Origin: Metaclostridioides mangenotii
Lineage (GTDB): Bacteria > Bacillota > Clostridia > Peptostreptococcales > Peptostreptococcaceae
Reading direction: 5' to 3'
Assembly (NCBI RefSeq): GCF_017873185.1
Contig: NZ_JAGGJX010000004.1
Location: forward strand, 62,001-126,000
DNA: 64,000 nucleotides
Shown: one piece after another, positions 10,150 through 19,292 of the stretch
Layout of the letters: each line of letters opens with the position of its first letter
How positions within the stretch are numbered: position 1 is the stretch's first letter
Program-made: the position numbers and the translations under genes
The notes under the pieces: generated by a model
Database searches by the model: none
Told to the model about the DNA's origin: nothing
What the model saw: only the letters and a program-made list of their open reading frames with translations

Positions 10150-10626
10150 TTACCCCCTTAGATTTTGATCATCTTCTAATACTTTTTGAGCCATCTCGTT
10201 TCTGTATTCTTTTAAATCTTCTTTAAGTTTAGGATATTTAAGTGTCATGATTTGAATTGCTAAAAGTGCTGCGTTAAGTCCTAAGTCTATAGTTACAGTT
10301 GCCACTGGTATACCTTTTGGCATCTGTACTATTGATAATAATGAATCTAATCCATCCATAGTAGATGATTTTATTGGTAAACCTATAACAGGTATTAAAG
10401 TCTGAGCAGCTATAACGCCTGGCAAGTGTGCTGCTTTTCCAGCAGCTGCAATTATTACATCTACTTCATCTTCTATTTCCGTTATAAACTCAGTTAACTG
10501 AGTAGGAGTTCTGTGAGCTGACAACGCTCTAACCACTACCTCAATACCGAATCTTTCTAAAAGCTTTATTCCCTCTTCTAATTTTGGGTAATCAGATTTA
10601 GATCCCATTACTACTGCTACTTTCAC
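10150..10626 (-). CDS. purE: 5-(carboxyamino)imidazole ribonucleotide mutase, PurE class I
   Basis: First gene of the operon, 158 residues. It has the signature MGSKSDYP near residue 8 and LSAHRTP, as in PurE proteins that rearrange N5-CAIR or carboxylate AIR. No purK lies nearby, so whether it works as a mutase with a distant PurK or as an AIR carboxylase cannot be decided from this window. The start codon reads ATG as annotated here; a reasonable ribosome site (GGAAGG) lies upstream. Confidence 0.93.
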   Translation of the reverse strand: MKVAVVMGSKSDYPKLEEGIKLLERFGIEVVVRALSAHRTPTQLTEFITEIEDEVDVIIAAAGKAAHLPGVIAAQTLIPVIGLPIKSSTMDGLDSLLSIVQMPKGIPVATVTIDLGLNAALLAIQIMTLKYPKLKEDLKEYRNEMAQKVLEDDQNLRG

Positions 10627-10938
10627 TTAACTTCACCTTCCTTATTTATATTAAGATTTATAATCATTTTGAATTAACACGAATTATATACTTAAATTTT
10701 ATAATAATATACAGCTTTTTTCAAGGTTTTTTTGAATTTTTCTAGAAATATTATTTTATACCCCATTATAAATGTTCGTGTTTTTTAATTAAATACACTA
10801 TATTTTACTATTTATTTAATTATAGTTCAATTCTATAAACTATTTAGCCCAAATTACATAAATATGTATAGAGCGGACTGTTCAATCATTTAATAATAGT
10901 ATATAAATATTATCGATATTTAAGAGGAGGGAATATAA
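10627..10938. promoter_or_regulatory. divergent intergenic region with pur promoter and PurBox-like inverted repeat
   Basis: AT-rich, no gene. On the minus strand a promoter reads TTGAAA (10724-10719), 17 bp, TAAAAT (10701-10696), facing purE. An 8-bp inverted repeat, AACACGAA at 10676-10683 and TTCGTGTT at 10775-10782, brackets this promoter. The second half reads on the minus strand as AAACACGAACATT, close to the Bacillus PurR PurBox consensus (AWWWCCGAACWWT). Control by a PurR-type protein is inferred. I looked for a purine riboswitch here and found none. The glycosyltransferase gene starts at the right end. Confidence 0.5.
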
Positions 10939-12861
10939 TTGTCAGACTTAAAAAAAGTTTTGATAGGAAGCCCCATACACCAAACACCAGATATTTTAAA
11001 AGAGTTTCTGATGTCGCTAAAAGAATTAGATAAGAGCAATTTTGATATTAGCTATTACTTTATAGATGATAATATTGAAGAAATTTCTTCGGATTATCTT
11101 AAAGATTTTAAAGAAAGTGAAAAAAATGTAACTCTTATTGCTTCAGATTTTCAAGATAATTATGTTAAAAATGAACATACTCACATGTGGAGTCCTAATC
11201 TTGTTGATAAGGTAGCAAATTTCAAAAATGAAATTATTAGATATTCAATTGAAAATAATTTTGACTACCTTTTTTTCATCGACTCTGATTTAATAGTAAA
11301 TCCTGGAACATTGAATCAACTTGTAGGAGATAACAAGGATATAATATCTAATGTATTTTGGACTAAGTGGGAGCCTAACACAATTGAAATGCCACAAGTT
11401 TGGTTAAAGGATTCATATGATATGCACGATGATAGTATTCCAATAGATCAAGCACAACAAACTATGGAGTTTATTAATAAGATGAGAATACCTGGAGTTT
11501 ATAAAGTTGGTGGACTTGGAGCATGTACTTTAATAAGCAAAAAAGCGCTCTTATCCGGTGTAAGTTTCAGCAAAATATACAATCTCTCATTTTGGGGAGA
11601 GGATAGACATTTCTGTATAAGAGCTGCTGCTCTAGGACTTGAGCTTTATGTAGATACCCATCTTCCTGCTTACCATATCTACAGATATACGGACCTTGAG
11701 GGTGTAGAGAATTACAAGACTAATACAATAGCTAAAAGTAAAGATCAAATAAAATCCAAAGTGTTAAATAGTATAACAAAGGGAATTAACGCATTAGAAA
11801 CATACTCATATCAAACTGAATTTTCTAATGACTTTTTAGAATACTTTACTTTAGATGAGGGAAAAAAACAATTGCTTTTGATTAACAGTAAAAAAGACAA
11901 TGTAGAGTCTAATAAAATAATTAATAGAGCTTGCATAACTAAGTGCGACTTTGATGACTTTGATATAAACGATACAAAAATTGACTGTGATCTAGAATTG
12001 ACTGTAGATGGATTTAAAAACTTTAAAAGCTATTACAATAAATACTCTGCAAAGTGCAGGTTAACAAAACAAAATGATGGTAAGTATCTGATCGATGAAT
12101 TTATTATTGGAAATGAAATAACTCTAGAGAACGCACCTATTGTTAGATATTTTAGAGATAAACCTACACTTACTTTATCTATGATCGTAAAAAACGAAGA
12201 AGGTAGATATCTAAAAAAAGTGCTTGAATCTGCTAGGGAATATATCGACAGTGCTGTAATAATAGATGATGCCAGCACAGACAATACTGTTGAAATATGT
12301 AAAGAGACCCTAAAAGATATACCTCTTACATTAATTTTAAACAAAGAATCAAAATTCAGCAATGAAATTGACTTGAGAAAACAGCAGTGGAGAGAAACTA
12401 TAAGTACAGATCCCGATTGGATACTATTCTTAGATGCAGATGAAATATTCGAAGATAAATTCAAAGACAATGTCAAGGAATTAATGATTAACTACGATAT
12501 AGACAGTTATATGTTTAGACTTTACGACTTTTGGAATGAAGATCATTACAGGGATGATAATCTATGGCGTGCGCATAATTCTTATAGAATTTTTATGATA
12601 AGATATCAAAGGAATTTCGATTACAAATTCAATGAATCAGCTCAACACTGCGGAAGAATGCCCTACAATGTCGGAGAACTTCAATACTGCCTTTCTAACA
12701 TGAGATTAAAGCATTATGGTTGGTCATGTGAAGAAGACCGCATTGAAAAGTATAATAGATACTTAAAGCTAGATCCAAATGGTGAATTTGGATCATTAGA
12801 TCAATATGCTTCTATCCTCGATGAAAATATAAACTTGACTAAATGGGATGAAAACAGTTAG
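10939..12861 (+). CDS. two-domain family 2 glycosyltransferase
   Basis: 640 residues starting at TTG 10939, which follows AGGAGG by 8 bp. The N-terminal half has a GT-A type fold pattern with DSD at residues 115-117 and a WGEDRHFCIRA motif. The C-terminal half, from about residue 410, starts LSMIVKNEEGRYL and has IDDASTDNT and LFLDADEIFED, typical of GT2. No membrane segment is evident, so it is probably cytosolic or peripheral. Adjacent epimerase suggests it decorates a ManNAc-containing or other surface polymer. Donor and acceptor cannot be told from sequence. Confidence 0.82.
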   Translation: MSDLKKVLIGSPIHQTPDILKEFLMSLKELDKSNFDISYYFIDDNIEEISSDYLKDFKESEKNVTLIASDFQDNYVKNEHTHMWSPNLVDKVANFKNEIIRYSIENNFDYLFFIDSDLIVNPGTLNQLVGDNKDIISNVFWTKWEPNTIEMPQVWLKDSYDMHDDSIPIDQAQQTMEFINKMRIPGVYKVGGLGACTLISKKALLSGVSFSKIYNLSFWGEDRHFCIRAAALGLELYVDTHLPAYHIYRYTDLEGVENYKTNTIAKSKDQIKSKVLNSITKGINALETYSYQTEFSNDFLEYFTLDEGKKQLLLINSKKDNVESNKIINRACITKCDFDDFDINDTKIDCDLELTVDGFKNFKSYYNKYSAKCRLTKQNDGKYLIDEFIIGNEITLENAPIVRYFRDKPTLTLSMIVKNEEGRYLKKVLESAREYIDSAVIIDDASTDNTVEICKETLKDIPLTLILNKESKFSNEIDLRKQQWRETISTDPDWILFLDADEIFEDKFKDNVKELMINYDIDSYMFRLYDFWNEDHYRDDNLWRAHNSYRIFMIRYQRNFDYKFNESAQHCGRMPYNVGELQYCLSNMRLKHYGWSCEEDRIEKYNRYLKLDPNGEFGSLDQYASILDENINLTKWDENS

Positions 12862-12891
12862 TATTTTAGTAAATTTAGGATGGTGAAAATA

Positions 12892-13992
12892 GTGAAAATA
12901 AAAGTTTTAACTATATTTGGAACTAGACCTGAAGCTATAAAAATGGCTCCTTTAACTAAAGAGCTTCAGCTTTGCGACAGTATCCAAAGTATAGTATGCG
13001 TTACAGCCCAACATAGACAGATGTTAGATCAAGTTTTAAAAACTTTTGATATAACTCCTGATTATGATTTAAACATAATGAAAGATGGTCAGACATTAAC
13101 TGATATAACATCAAAAGCTTTATCGAGCTTAGATAGCGTAATGAAAGAAGTTAATCCAGACATAGTTTTGGTACATGGAGATACAACTACTACTTTTGTA
13201 GGCGGACTATCTGCCTTCTACAATAAGGCAATGATTGGCCATGTTGAAGCAGGACTCAGAACATATGATAAATACTCCCCTTTCCCTGAAGAGGTAAACA
13301 GACAACTAACAGGCATTTTAGCAGATATTCATTTTGCTCCAACAGAGCACGCTAAAGAAAATTTATTAAAAGAGGGAAAAGATATCAATAAAATATTTGT
13401 TACAGGAAATACAGCTATTGATGCACTTAATACTACTGTAAACGACGACTACCATCATGAAGTATTAGATAAATTAAAAGATGACAGAATGATTTTATTG
13501 ACTGCTCATAGACGTGAGAATCTTGGTAAAAATATGTATAGCATGTTTAGAGCTATAAAGAGAATTGCAGATGAATTCGAAGATGTCCAAGTAGTTTATC
13601 CAATTCATTTAAATCCTGAAGTTAGAAAAACTGCACAGGAGGTATTTGGAGATGACAATAAGATACATTTAATAGAGCCACTGGAAGTATTAGATTTCCA
13701 CAACTTTATGAGTAAGTCTTATATAATCATGACAGATAGCGGTGGGATACAAGAAGAAGCACCTTCTCTAGGAAAACCAGTATTAGTACTAAGGGATACT
13801 ACTGAAAGACCTGAAGGGGTAGCTGCTGGTACATTAAGGTTAGCTGGTATTGACGAAGATACAATATATTCTCTTACCAAACAACTGTTAACTGATAAAG
13901 ATGTCTACAATAAAATGGCAAAGGCTTCAAATCCTTATGGCGATGGAAAAGCTAGTAAATATATAGTACAGCATATTTTAGAATTATTCTAA
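12892..13992 (+). CDS. wecB: UDP-N-acetylglucosamine 2-epimerase (non-hydrolysing)
   Basis: Interconverts UDP-GlcNAc and UDP-ManNAc for surface polysaccharide or teichoic-acid linkage units. I choose GTG 12892, preceded by AGGATGGTG at suitable spacing and giving the usual start MKIKVLTIFGTRPEA; an in-frame ATG at 12880 is possible but lacks a good ribosome site. Family motifs are GTRPEAIKMAPL, HVEAGLRT, FPEEVNRQL, TAHRRENLG and DSGGIQEEAPSLG. About 366 residues, normal length. It follows the glycosyltransferase by 30 bp, probably in one transcript. Confidence 0.95.
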   Translation: MKIKVLTIFGTRPEAIKMAPLTKELQLCDSIQSIVCVTAQHRQMLDQVLKTFDITPDYDLNIMKDGQTLTDITSKALSSLDSVMKEVNPDIVLVHGDTTTTFVGGLSAFYNKAMIGHVEAGLRTYDKYSPFPEEVNRQLTGILADIHFAPTEHAKENLLKEGKDINKIFVTGNTAIDALNTTVNDDYHHEVLDKLKDDRMILLTAHRRENLGKNMYSMFRAIKRIADEFEDVQVVYPIHLNPEVRKTAQEVFGDDNKIHLIEPLEVLDFHNFMSKSYIIMTDSGGIQEEAPSLGKPVLVLRDTTERPEGVAAGTLRLAGIDEDTIYSLTKQLLTDKDVYNKMAKASNPYGDGKASKYIVQHILELF

Positions 13993-13997
13993 ACACG

Positions 13998-14044
13998 AAT
14001 TAAAGAGGATATATCAATTCAAAATTGATATATCCTCTTTAATT
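13998..14044 (+). terminator. perfect 22-bp hairpin, probable terminator after wecB
   Basis: Arms 13998-14019 and 14023-14044 are perfect reverse complements with a 3-nt loop (CAA). The arms carry AGAGGATATATCAATT. The outer base pairs are AT-rich, supplying short A and T tracts on both strands, so it could stop transcription in both directions between wecB and the convergent gene at 14107. Confidence 0.75.
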
Positions 14045-14106
14045 TAATACTTTTATACTTCTATTTATCTCCTCTAAACCTATAATAATATTATCTTTAT
14101 CTAGGT

Positions 14107-14991
14107 TTATTTATAATAATTATGATATTTATTATAATAATTATTATCGCTATATTTCATCTTATTTTCTTTATCGCTTTTCTGTGAATCAGAGAAACCA
14201 TTGTAAGAATTGCTTTCATAGCCATATAATGGTTTATGATGATCGCGCTCTTTATGTCGATCACATTCATCGCAGTCACATTCATCGTGGCAGTCCCATT
14301 TTTCATGTCTGTCGCATTTATCGTCGTGTTTTTTATCAAATTTACACTTATCGCCAGTGCGAACTATAAATTCAATTGCTATTTCTCTAAGTTCATCTAT
14401 TAATTTCTCAACTTGATCTAACTCTTTAGATAAATCACATGTTAAACACTTACAGAATGATGAAGATACTCCACTAAGGTTACAACAACTTCTATTACAG
14501 AATATAATCAGGATGATTATTTTAGCTATAATAGACAAAATTAGAAGTATTAGTTGTAGTAGTACACAGAATAATTCTCCTACTAAAGATTCATGTTTAT
14601 CGTCACAGTTTACTTGTCTTATTGCATCAGCTAAGCAACTGTTAAGTTTTAAAGCTCTCTCTAATTCTTCTTTGAGAGAACAGTTTTCTATTAAACCACT
14701 TTCTATTAATTCCTCTAATATTCTAGAAAGGAATCCCAATATTCCCCTATCAGAACTGTAAACAAAAATTTCATCTACTTCTTTTACAAGTGCTGCTGTA
14801 TGCAGACTACCCCCTACTAAAATATACTGAATTATATCCCATATATAACAAGGTGTTATTTGATATAGATCACTTTCCACCTTTAAAGATTCTAATTTTT
14901 GTTGAGGTATTATATCAATTAATTTTCTTAAATCTGCAGTACAGGCTTCTAAATCTGATTTATAGTTATTTAAAGTTTTAGCATTATCCAT
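14107..14991 (-). CDS. hypothetical Cys/His-rich protein with one hydrophobic segment
   Basis: I do not recognise the family. 294 residues with GGAGTG before the ATG. Residues 1-135 look helical and soluble with scattered Cys. Residues 139-164 form a strongly hydrophobic stretch (LLQLILLILSIIAKIII), followed by a Cys cluster at 165-185. Residues 214-252 are a run of Cys, His, Asp and Lys (for example CDRHEKWDCHDECDCDECDR) resembling a metal-binding tail, and the C-terminus is rich in Tyr, Asn and Ser. A membrane- or spore-surface-associated metal-binding role is conceivable but is not shown by the sequence. It is convergent with wecB and monocistronic. Confidence 0.72.
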   Translation of the reverse strand: MDNAKTLNNYKSDLEACTADLRKLIDIIPQQKLESLKVESDLYQITPCYIWDIIQYILVGGSLHTAALVKEVDEIFVYSSDRGILGFLSRILEELIESGLIENCSLKEELERALKLNSCLADAIRQVNCDDKHESLVGELFCVLLQLILLILSIIAKIIILIIFCNRSCCNLSGVSSSFCKCLTCDLSKELDQVEKLIDELREIAIEFIVRTGDKCKFDKKHDDKCDRHEKWDCHDECDCDECDRHKERDHHKPLYGYESNSYNGFSDSQKSDKENKMKYSDNNYYNKYHNYYK

Positions 14992-15116
14992 TTATTTCAC
15001 TCCTATATTTTTTTAGAATAAGTTTTATACCCTAATATAAATATATTAAATAAACAAATTTTTGACACTATAAAACAATATTTCTTAAAAATAGTATAAT
15101 AATGCGTATTTTCATC

Positions 15117-15770
15117 TTAATCTGCAGGACTCAATGCGCTAATAATAGTTTTAACTACCATATCTTTTTCAGTTTTATCATCCCATTCTAAATTCGGGTA
15201 TAAGATAAATCTCGGTATAAAATATCCTAATACATTTGTGATGATTATACGAAAAGCTGTCATAGTCGGTATATCAATGATATCGCCTTTTTCTTTAAAT
15301 TTATCATATAAATTTTCAATCTTATTATATCCGTACTCATAAAATAAAGACTCGATTTCGTCCCTTATATATTCTTGTGACATAAACTCATTTACAAGTA
15401 TTTTTAAAATAGGTGTCTCTTTTTTAGCAAACTCAAATCTATCATCCACAACAGCTCTTATAAACATTTCAAATGTGATATACTCTTTGTTTAATACAGT
15501 TTCATAAAACTCTTTGAAAAATTTAGGTGCCATAAATCTAATAAACGATGGAAATACAACCGCATCCAATAAACCTTTTTTAGTTCTGTACTGTCTAAAA
15601 ATACTTCCCTCTGCTACCCCAGCCCTTTGAGCAATTTCTGCAGTAGATACTTTTTCGTATCCTTTTTCACTAATTAGTTCTACTGCTGCAATCAAAATAT
15701 TTTGCTGTTTCTTTGTCAGTTTTCCATCCTTGTTATTGTCATTTATAATATAATCAATCCAATCGCTCAT
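15117..15770 (-). CDS. TetR/AcrR family transcriptional regulator
   Basis: 217 residues. The N-terminal helix-turn-helix contains TKKQQNILIAAVELISEKGYEKVSTAEIAQRAGVAEG (in short: ISEKGYEKVSTAEIAQRAGV), the classic TetR DNA-binding domain at about residues 20-65; the rest is a variable ligand domain. It is the third gene of an exporter operon, 12 bp after the permease. Two palindromes sharing a core lie at the operon promoter (17562 and 17615) and are the likely operators, so it probably represses its own operon and is released by a substrate of the exporter. Confidence 0.93.
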   Translation of the reverse strand: MSDWIDYIINDNNKDGKLTKKQQNILIAAVELISEKGYEKVSTAEIAQRAGVAEGSIFRQYRTKKGLLDAVVFPSFIRFMAPKFFKEFYETVLNKEYITFEMFIRAVVDDRFEFAKKETPILKILVNEFMSQEYIRDEIESLFYEYGYNKIENLYDKFKEKGDIIDIPTMTAFRIIITNVLGYFIPRFILYPNLEWDDKTEKDMVVKTIISALSPAD

Positions 15771-15782
15771 ATAATTACCTCT

Positions 15783-16811
15783 TTACCATATTCTATGTTT
15801 TTTAAGTGCAAATACATTCAATACACCAAAAACCACTGTAAATCCAAGCAACACCAATAAATCTGGCGCCACATCATAAATTGAAGCTCCACACGTCATT
15901 ACATCTCTAAGTGCTTCACCAGCATATGTTAATGGCATACATTTCGATAAAATCTGTAGTGCCTCCTCCATACCTCTTATAGGGAATATTCCAGCAAAAA
16001 ACGCCTGTGGAACTATTACAATCGGTATAAATTGAATTATTTGAAGTTCATTATTGGCAAATGCCGATATGAACATTCCAAAACTAAGAGCACATAGTGC
16101 AATTACTATACTAATCACTAAAATTAAACCGATATTGCCTACATTGTATATTTCTAATACCCATATGCTATACGATGATATTATAGCTGATTGCAAAATA
16201 GTGAATACACCAAATCCTATTAAATATCCTAAAACTACTTCGTATCTTCTTATCGGTGTAGCCAATAATCTCTCTAGAGTCCCTGTTGTACGCTCTCGTA
16301 AAAAACTAACTCCAGAGATTAAAAATACAAAGAAGAATATAAAAAATCCTATAAGTAAAGGCCCCAAGTAATCAAGTGTATTCATATCATCCGATCCATA
16401 ATAACTATCAATTTTAAGTTCTAAAGAGTTCATATTAGTAGGTACATTTTTCTTTATAGCGCTTTGAATATCTTTTACCACCTGCGAACTAATAGAGCTA
16501 TCTGATCCATTAAGTAAAATATTTATCTTTGAACTTTCTTTTGATATATACGCATCTAGATCTTTTTCTTTAAATTTTTCTTCAGCTTCCCTTTTTGTCA
16601 TAACATATATATTTTTATCACTTTCCATAAAAGAAAGTATCTCTGCTATCTGCTTATTTTCTACGCCAATATTTACACCAGCTTCATTATCTGTGAATAC
16701 AAAGTTCATAAGAGTCAGTATAAGTATTGGAGCAAATATCAACAGGGCAAGTGTACGTTTATCTCTAAAGAACTGTCTTATAATCCTCGTTACAATTGCA
16801 TTAATTCTCAT
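15783..16811 (-). CDS. ABC-2 type exporter permease
   Basis: About 342 residues. The ATG at 16811 is preferred because GGGGGAG sits 6 bp ahead of it; an ATG at 16817 directly abuts that site. One N-terminal membrane segment (LALLIFAPILILTLMNF), a large extracytoplasmic loop, then about five segments from residue 150 onward, including the LLATPIRRYEVVLGY motif typical of YhgE/DrrB-like ABC-2 permeases. It overlaps the ATPase gene slightly. Likely exports a drug or lipid-like compound; the substrate is unknown. Confidence 0.92.
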   Translation of the reverse strand: MRINAIVTRIIRQFFRDKRTLALLIFAPILILTLMNFVFTDNEAGVNIGVENKQIAEILSFMESDKNIYVMTKREAEEKFKEKDLDAYISKESSKINILLNGSDSSISSQVVKDIQSAIKKNVPTNMNSLELKIDSYYGSDDMNTLDYLGPLLIGFFIFFFVFLISGVSFLRERTTGTLERLLATPIRRYEVVLGYLIGFGVFTILQSAIISSYSIWVLEIYNVGNIGLILVISIVIALCALSFGMFISAFANNELQIIQFIPIVIVPQAFFAGIFPIRGMEEALQILSKCMPLTYAGEALRDVMTCGASIYDVAPDLLVLLGFTVVFGVLNVFALKKHRIW

Positions 16812-17535
16812 ATACATCTCCCCCTAACTTCAAGAATACGTCCTCTAAAGTACTACATCCTTGTTCCTTTATTAATTCTCTTGGAGATCCAACAGATATA
16901 CACCTACCACCTCTGATCATGGCAAGTGTATCGCATTTTTGAGCCTCATCCATAACATGTGTTGTCATTAGGATTGTAACTCCTGATTCCTTTAGGCTTC
17001 TCAATTCATCCCATATTTGCTGTCTAAGGAGTGGGTCCATTCCGACTGTAGGTTCATCTAAAACAAGGAGTTTCGGTCTATGTAAAAGTGCTATTGCTAA
17101 AGATAGCCTTCTCTTCATTCCACCAGAATAATTTGCCACTACTTTTTTGCCATCATCATTCAAATTGACAACCTTTAATGATTCATATATTCTCCCTTTC
17201 CACTGTTTTTTTGGAATTTTATACAATTGACAGTAGAACTTCATATTTTCCTCAGCTGTCAAATCTGTATACAGCGCATCAGCCTGTGCTGTATAGCCTA
17301 TATCTTCTATAATCTCTACATTTGGAACCTTTTTATCCATTATATATATTTCTCCATCATTAGCCGATTCCATCCCCATTATAAGTCTAATTAGAGTTGT
17401 CTTTCCAGCTCCAGATGGACCTAACAATCCGAATATTTCTCCATTTTTCACTTCGAACGAGATATCTTTTAGTACTTTCTGCTTATTATATTGTTTAGAT
17501 ACCTCTTTAATTTGAATGCAGTTTTCATTTTCCAT
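16801..17535 (-). CDS. ABC exporter ATP-binding protein
   Basis: 244 residues. Walker A GPSGAGKTT at 39-47, signature YSGGMKRRLSLA, Walker B LLVLDEPTVGMDP, and an H-loop in TTHVMDE. This is the drug-resistance/Nod-type exporter ATPase class that partners ABC-2 permeases. It is the first gene of the ATPase-permease-TetR operon. Confidence 0.95.
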   Translation of the reverse strand: MENENCIQIKEVSKQYNKQKVLKDISFEVKNGEIFGLLGPSGAGKTTLIRLIMGMESANDGEIYIMDKKVPNVEIIEDIGYTAQADALYTDLTAEENMKFYCQLYKIPKKQWKGRIYESLKVVNLNDDGKKVVANYSGGMKRRLSLAIALLHRPKLLVLDEPTVGMDPLLRQQIWDELRSLKESGVTILMTTHVMDEAQKCDTLAMIRGGRCISVGSPRELIKEQGCSTLEDVFLKLGGDVYEN

Positions 17536-17561
17536 ATCTTCATCCCCTTATAATACATTCT

Positions 17562-17650
17562 AAATGAGTATTCACTCATTTTATTTTTATTCTACCATGT
17601 ATATATTTATAACACAATAACAAAATGAGTTATCACTCATTTTGTTATTG
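17562..17650 (-). promoter_or_regulatory. promoter with two palindromic TetR-type operators
   Basis: Palindrome 1, AAATGAGT-ATTC-ACTCATTT, is at 17562-17581. Palindrome 2 at 17615-17650 has 16-bp perfect arms (CAATAACAAAATGAGT and its complement) around TATC; both share AAATGAGT-N4-ACTCATTT. Between them on the minus strand is a promoter-like TTGTGT, 17 bp, TAGAAT. The arrangement, one operator over the upstream region and one at the start region, fits autorepression by the operon's TetR protein. Confidence 0.7.
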
Positions 17651-17815
17651 GAAGTTTTTATCTATAATATTTAATATTATTAGAGTATAAATATAAATTA
17701 AAACATATTAATATAATTTCCATAATATCCTATTGATAAAGGATTTTTTGGTATTACAAACTTTAAACCGCCTTCATTGACTGCATAAACTATTTTTTTG
17801 CTTACTATTTGTATT

Positions 17816-17954
17816 TTGATAAAATAAATGATAATATTATAATATAATAATTTAATAGGTGATGGCGTTCGCCTTTTAAATATCATTAAATGATTGATGA
17901 CGCCTACTTAAATATTGGGACTTTATGGTTCCTCTATTTAAGTAGGCGTTTTTT
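17816..17954 (+). promoter_or_regulatory. fluoride riboswitch with promoter and intrinsic terminator
   Basis: A promoter TTGATA (17816-17821), 16 bp, TATAAT (17838-17843) leads into the aptamer at about 17853-17908. The aptamer has the crcB-motif hallmarks GGTGATGGCGTTCGCC and TGATGACGCCTAC. Its 3' strand CGCCTACTTAAATA (17901-17914) pairs with 17935-17948 to form a terminator followed by TTTTTT, an expression platform that turns the gene on when fluoride binds. The downstream gene is a CLC-F type channel, the expected target. Confidence 0.93.
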
Positions 17955-17986
17955 AATGTCTATTTTAAAATCAGGAGGTGAAATTT

Positions 17987-19243
17987 TTGAATTTAGTTTT
18001 CAAAGAATATATTAACAACGCAAAATCTATCACTTTTTACCTTATAAAATGGCTTATAGTCTCACTTGTTGTCGGTATAATAGTAGGTTCTTTATCTGCA
18101 TTTTTCCTAGTTAGTCTTGATTTTGTCACAATCAAGCAAACCGATTATAGATGGTTATTATTTTTGCTACCTTTTGGAGGAGCATTTATCTCCTTCTTAT
18201 ATAAAAGATTTGGCAATAATGCCATTAAAGGCAATAATTTAATTATTGAACAGGCCAATGGAGAGGAAGAAAATATACCATTAAGACTTGTTCCTCTTAC
18301 ACTTTTTGGAACACTTGTTACTCATTTATTCGGTGGGTCAGCTGGTCGTGAAGGAACTGCTGTACAAATGGGTGGTGCCGTCGCTGAATTTACTGGTAAA
18401 ATTTTTAAACTCAATAAATTCGACAGAAAAATAATAATTATATGCGGTATAAGCGCTGGATTTAGCTCTGTTTTTGGCACTCCATTAGCTGGAACTATCT
18501 TTGGTCTTGAAGTTTTGTCACTTGGACTTATTAAACATGACGCGCTAGTACCGAGTTTTCTCTCTGCTTTCTTTGCAAATATAGTAACTTTAAGCTACGG
18601 GGTTAACCATACGCACTATAGCATTGGCGTTATACCAGAATTAAATTCAATCTTAGTTATAAAATTGATAACAGCAGGTATTGCATTTGGTATAGTTGGC
18701 CTTGCTTTAAGCCGATCTATCATTATAATTAAAAAATTCTATATAAAATGGATGCCAGACCCCGTTATTAGATCATTTGTAGGTGGAATTGTCATAATAT
18801 TGCTAGCTTTTTTAGTAGGAACAAGAGACTACTTGGGACTAAGCCTTCCTCTTCTTCAACAAGCTTTTGCTGGAACTTCAGAGGTATTCGCGTTTTTATG
18901 GAAACTTGTATTCACTGCTTTTACTCTAGGAGCTGGATTCCAGGGAGGTGAGGTTACCCCGCTATTTGAAATAGGTGCAACATTTGGTTCTACTCTATCT
19001 ACAGTTTTAATGTTACCTACTGCATTTTTGGCTGCACTTGGATTTATAGGGGTTTTTACTGGAGCTACAAACACTCCAATAACTTGCTTCATTATGGGCG
19101 TTGAATTATTCGGATCTGAAGGTGCAGTATACATTTTCTTAATATGTGTAATAAGTTATTTATTCTCAGGCAACTCAGGAATTTATTCATCACAAATAAT
19201 TTCAATAAAAAAAGGCACCTTTACCAACGATAATGGGCCTTGA
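17987..19243 (+). CDS. CLC-F type fluoride/proton antiporter (ClC family)
   Basis: Exports fluoride. I choose TTG 17987, 6 bp after AGGAGGTG; the GTG at 17978 lies inside that ribosome site. About 418 residues with roughly ten or more membrane helices. GNNLI at 82-86 stands where chloride-type CLCs have GSGIP, and GREGT at 120-124 holds the gating Glu; both are CLC-F features. The fluoride riboswitch directly upstream strongly supports the substrate. A hairpin at 19263-19292 follows. Confidence 0.93.
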   Translation: MNLVFKEYINNAKSITFYLIKWLIVSLVVGIIVGSLSAFFLVSLDFVTIKQTDYRWLLFLLPFGGAFISFLYKRFGNNAIKGNNLIIEQANGEEENIPLRLVPLTLFGTLVTHLFGGSAGREGTAVQMGGAVAEFTGKIFKLNKFDRKIIIICGISAGFSSVFGTPLAGTIFGLEVLSLGLIKHDALVPSFLSAFFANIVTLSYGVNHTHYSIGVIPELNSILVIKLITAGIAFGIVGLALSRSIIIIKKFYIKWMPDPVIRSFVGGIVIILLAFLVGTRDYLGLSLPLLQQAFAGTSEVFAFLWKLVFTAFTLGAGFQGGEVTPLFEIGATFGSTLSTVLMLPTAFLAALGFIGVFTGATNTPITCFIMGVELFGSEGAVYIFLICVISYLFSGNSGIYSSQIISIKKGTFTNDNGP

Positions 19244-19262
19244 AACCTTTAGATTTTATTTA

Positions 19263-19292
19263 TGAAGACAAGGATATTAATCCTTGTCTTCA
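19263..19292. terminator. bidirectional hairpin between convergent genes
   Basis: Arms 19263-19275 (TGAAGACAAGGAT) and 19280-19292 are perfect complements with a 4-nt loop. It covers the stop codon of the EamA gene on the minus strand and follows the CLC gene on the plus strand. Confidence 0.6.

Noticed and set aside
10627-10938. Purine riboswitch upstream of purE
   Set aside because: I read the minus strand for the conserved loops and junctions and found none; only a promoter and PurBox-like repeats.
14157-14369. Alternative frames over the Cys/His-rich region
   Set aside because: They are shadows created by the repetitive codons; the 294-residue frame has the start signal and composition of a real gene.
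17698-17886. Minus-strand open frame of 62 codons
   Set aside because: It runs antisense through the fluoride riboswitch and promoter, lacks a ribosome site and has no family resemblance.
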